In this document: positions 62,038 to 64,000 of the stretch, piece after piece
Position numbering within the stretch: the first letter of the stretch is position 1
Layout of the letters: each line of letters opens with the position of its first letter
Origin: Alcaligenes sp. SORT26
Lineage (GTDB): Bacteria; Pseudomonadota; Gammaproteobacteria; Burkholderiales; Burkholderiaceae_B
DNA length: 64,000 bases
Direction of reading: 5' to 3'
Assembly (NCBI RefSeq): GCF_017377875.1
Contig: NZ_CP070975.1
Location: 1,674,001 to 1,738,000, forward strand
Translations under genes and position numbers: made by a program
Notes under the pieces: model-generated
The model's input: the letters and a program-made list of their open reading frames with translations, nothing else
The model's database searches: none
What the model was told of the DNA's origin: nothing

Positions 62038-62394
62038 TTAAGGTTTGTTGCCCGCGTAATACGCGGCAATATCCGCCATGTCCTGTTCAGACAGGCTCAG
62101 CGCAATGGCTTGCATGGTGGGGAAGGTTCGGGCGCCGCTGGCATATTCCTTAAGCGCCGCTTCAATATAAGCGGCCCCTTGCCCGGCAATCATGGGGACG
62201 TGATAGACCTCGGGAAAGCTTGCCTTGTAACCGGGCAAGCCATGACAGCCTATACACATGGAGACCTTGTCGCGCGCCGCCTCGGGATTGGCCTTGATTG
62301 GCTCGGAATCCTGCGCCTGGGCTGCTGACAGCAGACAGGAGCTTGAGGCTAGAAGAAAGAAAGAGACATACCGCTTCATTTGCAACTTCATCAT
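62038..62394 (-). CDS. small class I c-type cytochrome
   Basis: A 118-residue precursor with a signal peptide of about 27 residues and one heme site CIGCH (47-51). The middle has VPMIAGQGAAYIEAALKEYA, like its neighbour. The Met in RTFPTMQAIA is the likely sixth ligand. The start could be the ATG at 62394 or the one at 62379; both have weak RBS. It is a periplasmic electron carrier. The two cytochromes resemble halves of a diheme cytochrome c4 and may work together, an inference from adjacency. Confidence 0.86.
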   Translation of the reverse strand: MMKLQMKRYVSFFLLASSSCLLSAAQAQDSEPIKANPEAARDKVSMCIGCHGLPGYKASFPEVYHVPMIAGQGAAYIEAALKEYASGARTFPTMQAIALSLSEQDMADIAAYYAGNKP

Positions 62395-62611
62395 CGCTAT
62401 TCGCTTTGTCGTGGAGTTGAAAACGGTCCGGGTCAGGCTCTGCGTCTATTGCAGCAAAGGGGGAATCAACGCGATACCTGGCTCTGTGATGCTGACCGAC
62501 GAGTACTGAGTCGATTGTATGATAATTGCCAAGGATGACTGATACTAGTATTTATACCCGAGTTTCTATTCTTGACAGATCAACATTTTAAGTACAAGTT
62601 TGAGCCGACTT

Positions 62612-63469
62612 ATGACTACTGCGACCCGTTTTGAAGGCACCGATCAATACGTTGCCACTGATGATTTGAAGCTGGCTGTCAACGCCGCCCTGACACTACA
62701 ACGCCCTTTGTTGATCAAAGGTGAGCCCGGTACCGGTAAAACCTTGCTGGCGATAGAAGTGGCCCGCGCACTGGGCCGCCCCCTGCTGCAATGGCACATC
62801 AAGTCCACCACTAAAGCGCACCAGGGCCTGTATGAATATGACGCTGTCTCGCGTCTGCGCGATTCCCAGTTGGGCGATGAAAAAGTCCGCGATATTGGCA
62901 ACTACATTGTTCAAGGCACCCTGTGGCAAGCCTTCGAGTCCGACGAACCCACCGTGGTGCTGATCGACGAAATCGACAAGGCCGATATCGAATTCCCCAA
63001 TGACCTGCTGCAAGAGCTGGATCGCATGGAGTTTCATGTGTACGAGACTCGTCAAACCGTTACCGCGCGTCATCGCCCCTTGATCATCATTACGTCCAAT
63101 AACGAAAAAGATCTGCCCGACGCCTTCTTGCGCCGCTGTTTCTTTCACTACATCCGCTTCCCCGAGCGCGAGACCATGGAACAGATTGTGGCCGTGCACT
63201 ACCCCAATCTGCGCAGCGATATTCTGTCCAGCGCCCTGGACACCTTCTTTGCCCTGCGTGATGTCCCTGGCCTGAAAAAGAAACCGTCCACCTCGGAATT
63301 TCTGGACTGGCTGCGTCTGCTGCTGGCCAACGACATTCCTGCCGATGCCCTGCACGAGCTGGATGAAGGTCTGCCCCCCATGGCCGGTGCCTTGCTGAAG
63401 AACGAACAGGACTTGTCCTTGATGCAACGTCTGGCCGCCATGAGCCAACGCAGCCAGCGCCGGAGCTGA
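62612..63469 (+). CDS. MoxR-type AAA+ ATPase
   Basis: A 285-residue ATPase of the MoxR class, chaperone-like proteins that usually pair with a von Willebrand factor A (vWA) protein to activate enzymes. Walker A is KGEPGTGKT (about 35-43), Walker B VVLIDEIDKAD, and the sensor region is IIITSNNEKDLPDAFLRRC. The frame opens with TTG at 62600; I prefer the ATG at 62612, but the RBS is poor for both. The next gene is a GNAT acetyltransferase, not the expected vWA (CoxE-like) gene, which may follow beyond the window. Confidence 0.9.
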   Translation: MTTATRFEGTDQYVATDDLKLAVNAALTLQRPLLIKGEPGTGKTLLAIEVARALGRPLLQWHIKSTTKAHQGLYEYDAVSRLRDSQLGDEKVRDIGNYIVQGTLWQAFESDEPTVVLIDEIDKADIEFPNDLLQELDRMEFHVYETRQTVTARHRPLIIITSNNEKDLPDAFLRRCFFHYIRFPERETMEQIVAVHYPNLRSDILSSALDTFFALRDVPGLKKKPSTSEFLDWLRLLLANDIPADALHELDEGLPPMAGALLKNEQDLSLMQRLAAMSQRSQRRS

Positions 63470-63470
63470 T

Positions 63471-64000
63471 ATGCAAACAAGCGCTTTTTCCCAGCCAATC
63501 GCTCCCCTGACGCTGGAAGGATGGGGAGTGCGTCTGGAGCCTTTGCAACTGGCGCATGTGGAACTGCTGGAAGCGGCTGCGGCCGATGGCGAGCTTTGGA
63601 ATGTGCGTGTGACGAGCGTACCCGCCCCGGGCCAGGCTCAGGACTATGTACAAAAGGCGCTGGACGGTCTGGATCAAGGCCATATGCTGCCCTTTCTGGT
63701 GCGTGACCTGACAACTGACCGAACGGTCGGCACCACGCGCTATCACGACATTATTGCGCCAGTGGCCCGCCTGGAAATCGGCTACACCTGGTACGCTCGC
63801 AGCGCCCAGCGCAGTCACGTCAATACCGCGGCCAAGCTGCTCTTGTTGCAACATGCGTTCGAGACCCTGGGAGCCGGAGTCGTAGGCTGGCGCACTGACC
63901 ATCTGAACTTCAAATCCCAACAAGCGATCACCCGCCTGGGAGCACGTTTTGATGGCCGCATTCGCCACCACGCTATCCGCCGCGACGGCTCGATACGCGA
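63471..64000 (+). CDS. GNAT-family N-acetyltransferase (3' truncated by window)
   Basis: The frame opens with ATG one base after the moxR stop and stays open to the window end (176 codons visible). The translation begins MQTSAFSQPIAPLTLEGWG and contains VRLEPLQLAHVELL, FLVRDLTTDRTVGTTRYHD, LEIGYTWYARSAQRSHVNTA and LNFKSQQAITRLGARFDG. This is the RimJ/RimL-like pattern of GNAT proteins. RSAQRSHVNTAAK occupies the place of the acetyl-CoA loop. Its spacing suggests cotranscription with moxR. The acetylated target is unknown. Confidence 0.85.
   Translation, partial: MQTSAFSQPIAPLTLEGWGVRLEPLQLAHVELLEAAAADGELWNVRVTSVPAPGQAQDYVQKALDGLDQGHMLPFLVRDLTTDRTVGTTRYHDIIAPVARLEIGYTWYARSAQRSHVNTAAKLLLLQHAFETLGAGVVGWRTDHLNFKSQQAITRLGARFDGRIRHHAIRRDGSIR

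Overview
This window looks like a chromosomal segment of a betaproteobacterium of the order Burkholderiales, family Alcaligenaceae, probably close to Alcaligenes. That is an inference from gene order and families. The indicators are an OmpR/EnvZ (RisA/RisS-type) pair, a complete separate-subunit nuoA-N operon ending in a DUF2818 gene, ilvI-ilvH-ilvC followed by pssA, a divergent trxB/ftsK-lolA-rarA-serS block, and a DUF1841 gene. I see no insertion sequence, phage gene, CRISPR array or rRNA. Most of the window is core genome.

Layout: 0-9 kb holds the tail of the OmpR-type regulator and its kinase, ispD-ispF (isoprenoid precursors), mfd (transcription-coupled repair), serB and a nitronate monooxygenase. 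9-24.2 kb is the complex I operon on the minus strand (nuoA to nuoN plus DUF2818). 24.7-29.6 kb holds a general porin, tRNA-Leu(GAG), secG, tpiA, a quinone oxidoreductase, and tRNA-Ser(UGA) with tRNA-Leu(UAA). 30-37.3 kb holds pnp, rpsO, pssA, ilvC, ilvH and ilvI. 37.7-43.6 kb holds a FUSC-family membrane protein followed by a 7-bp tandem repeat, yaaA, 3-hydroxybutyrate dehydrogenase, tRNA-Ser(CGA), a small membrane protein with a canonical EF-hand loop, and a small secreted basic protein. 43.6-51.9 kb holds serS, rarA, lolA, ftsK, trxB, an Smr-domain protein and a TPR protein.

The accessory part is 52.1-59.4 kb. It is a catabolic cluster with a NicX-like dihydroxypyridine dioxygenase, an MHS-type permease, a flavin reductase, a Dabb-domain protein, a PaaX-family regulator, a type-B carboxylesterase and an acyl-CoA-dehydrogenase-fold flavin monooxygenase. 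A 20-bp motif occurs upstream of both minus-strand units with 17 of 20 positions identical, and its core recurs in front of the plus-strand Dabb gene. This suggests one regulon. The substrate is unknown; the parts fit uptake, ester cleavage, ring hydroxylation and ring opening of an N-heteroaromatic or related aromatic compound. This is the best candidate here for an undescribed system.

The end (59.7-64 kb) holds icd, DUF1841, two small c-type cytochromes, a MoxR-type ATPase and a GNAT acetyltransferase cut by the window edge. Non-coding signals include many intrinsic terminators, four tRNAs, a structured rpsO leader behind a strong promoter, and a leader with a terminator hairpin in front of ilvI.
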